DNA from: Pontibacter cellulosilyticus | GTDB taxonomy: Bacteria > Bacteroidota > Bacteroidia > Cytophagales > Hymenobacteraceae | Reading direction: 5' to 3' | Assembly (NCBI RefSeq): GCF_014306105.1 | Contig: NZ_JACRVF010000001.1 | Coordinates: 1,008,413-1,072,412, forward strand | DNA: 64,000 nt | Position numbers and translations under genes: made by a program | The notes under the pieces: model-generated | Told to the model about the DNA's origin: nothing | The model's input: only the letters and a program-made list of their open reading frames with translations | Databases searched by the model: none | Shown: piece by piece, positions 63,618 to 64,000 of the stretch | Layout: every line of letters starts with the position of its first letter | Position numbering within the stretch: position 1 is the first letter of the stretch

Positions 63618-64000
63618 TTAATCAAACCACACTGATACCTCTTCCAGCGGCTTTCGCTTCAGATCAGGCACCTGCACATCTGCGGCAGGATAGCCTACTG
63701 GTAAGAGCAAGTATGGCCGTTCATTTGCAGGCCGGTTTAACAGTTTGCTAAGGAAGTTCATCGGACTTGGAGTATGTGTTAGCGTTACCAAACCTGCCTT
63801 GTGAATAGCTGATATCAGAAAACCGCAGGAAATGCCAACCGATTCGGCCACGTAGTAATTATTGCGTTTGCTACCATCCTCCTTCACATCATACACCTTT
63901 TTAAACACAATAATGAGCCATGGCGCCACCTCTAGGAAAGGCTTTTGCCAATCTGTACCTAGCGGTGCCAGGTCCTCCAGCCACTCCGGTGTCATGCGGC
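63618..64000 (-). CDS. Nitroreductase family protein, C-terminal fragment (cut by window edge)
   Basis: The last 125 or more residues of a nitroreductase-like FMN enzyme: WLIIVFKKVYDVKEDGSKRN, then NYYVAESVGISCGFLISAIHKAG (the dimer-interface helix) and NERPYLLLPVGYPAADVQVP, as in family members. The frame remains open to the right edge, so the ATG at 63993-63995 is probably internal and the true start lies beyond the window. Such enzymes reduce nitro groups or quinones, or dehalogenate, using NAD(P)H. Start missing. Confidence 0.8.
   Translation of the reverse strand, partial: RMTPEWLEDLAPLGTDWQKPFLEVAPWLIIVFKKVYDVKEDGSKRNNYYVAESVGISCGFLISAIHKAGLVTLTHTPSPMNFLSKLLNRPANERPYLLLPVGYPAADVQVPDLKRKPLEEVSVWFD

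Overview
The window looks like chromosomal DNA of a Bacteroidota bacterium, most likely order Cytophagales and close to Pontibacter/Hymenobacteraceae (inference). The grounds are three large secreted proteins or cargo genes with type IX secretion (T9SS) sorting domains, Bacteroidota-style promoters (TTTG then TAnnTTTG), the block ftsX-DUF3098-uppP-truB-ribF, Bacteroidota-type TamB and M61 proteins, and frequent TTG starts. No phage, insertion sequence, CRISPR array or plasmid function was seen.

Layout. 1-4.9 kb: start of ung (edge), apaG, an O-methyltransferase, a DUF695-RraB protein, kdsA, a TPMT-like methyltransferase and a membrane-anchored coiled-coil protein. 5-10.8 kb: cphA (cyanophycin synthetase), tRNA-Cys, an M61 peptidase and a flavin reductase. 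11-17 kb: rpsA with a leader hairpin, a 0.7 kb gap holding MITE-like palindromes, an HNH nuclease, an NlpC/P60 peptidase, smpB, a hotdog thioesterase and tsaD, all on the minus strand. 17-28.7 kb, plus strand: tamB, the ftsX-to-ribF operon, the CoA-transferase pair scoA/scoB and a GNAT-nitrilase fusion.

28.7-42.5 kb is a visibly AT-rich surface-polysaccharide locus: a Wzz-type chain-length protein (minus strand), then on the plus strand a flippase, UDP-galactopyranose mutase, glycosyltransferases, two O-antigen ligase/polymerase-type membrane proteins and a polyprenyl-phosphate sugar-1-phosphate transferase. Together they could make, export and polymerise a galactofuranose-containing polymer on undecaprenyl phosphate; the carrier recycler uppP lies about 6 kb away.

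42.6-64 kb: hisS-hutH, one type B and three type A T9SS cargo-like proteins (two of them giant paralogous beta-propeller proteins sharing an almost identical GC-rich C-terminal cassette), ybaB plus a glycosyltransferase, a PspC protein, a TPR lipoprotein, pdhB, a BrkB/YihY membrane protein and the end of a nitroreductase.

Across the whole window the heptamer AAGTATA/TATACTT recurs far more often than chance, inside genes as well as between them. No clear new defence or biosynthetic system was found; the most unusual signals are that heptamer, the homogenised C-terminal cassette, two structured palindromic repeats and several perfect dyads near start codons.
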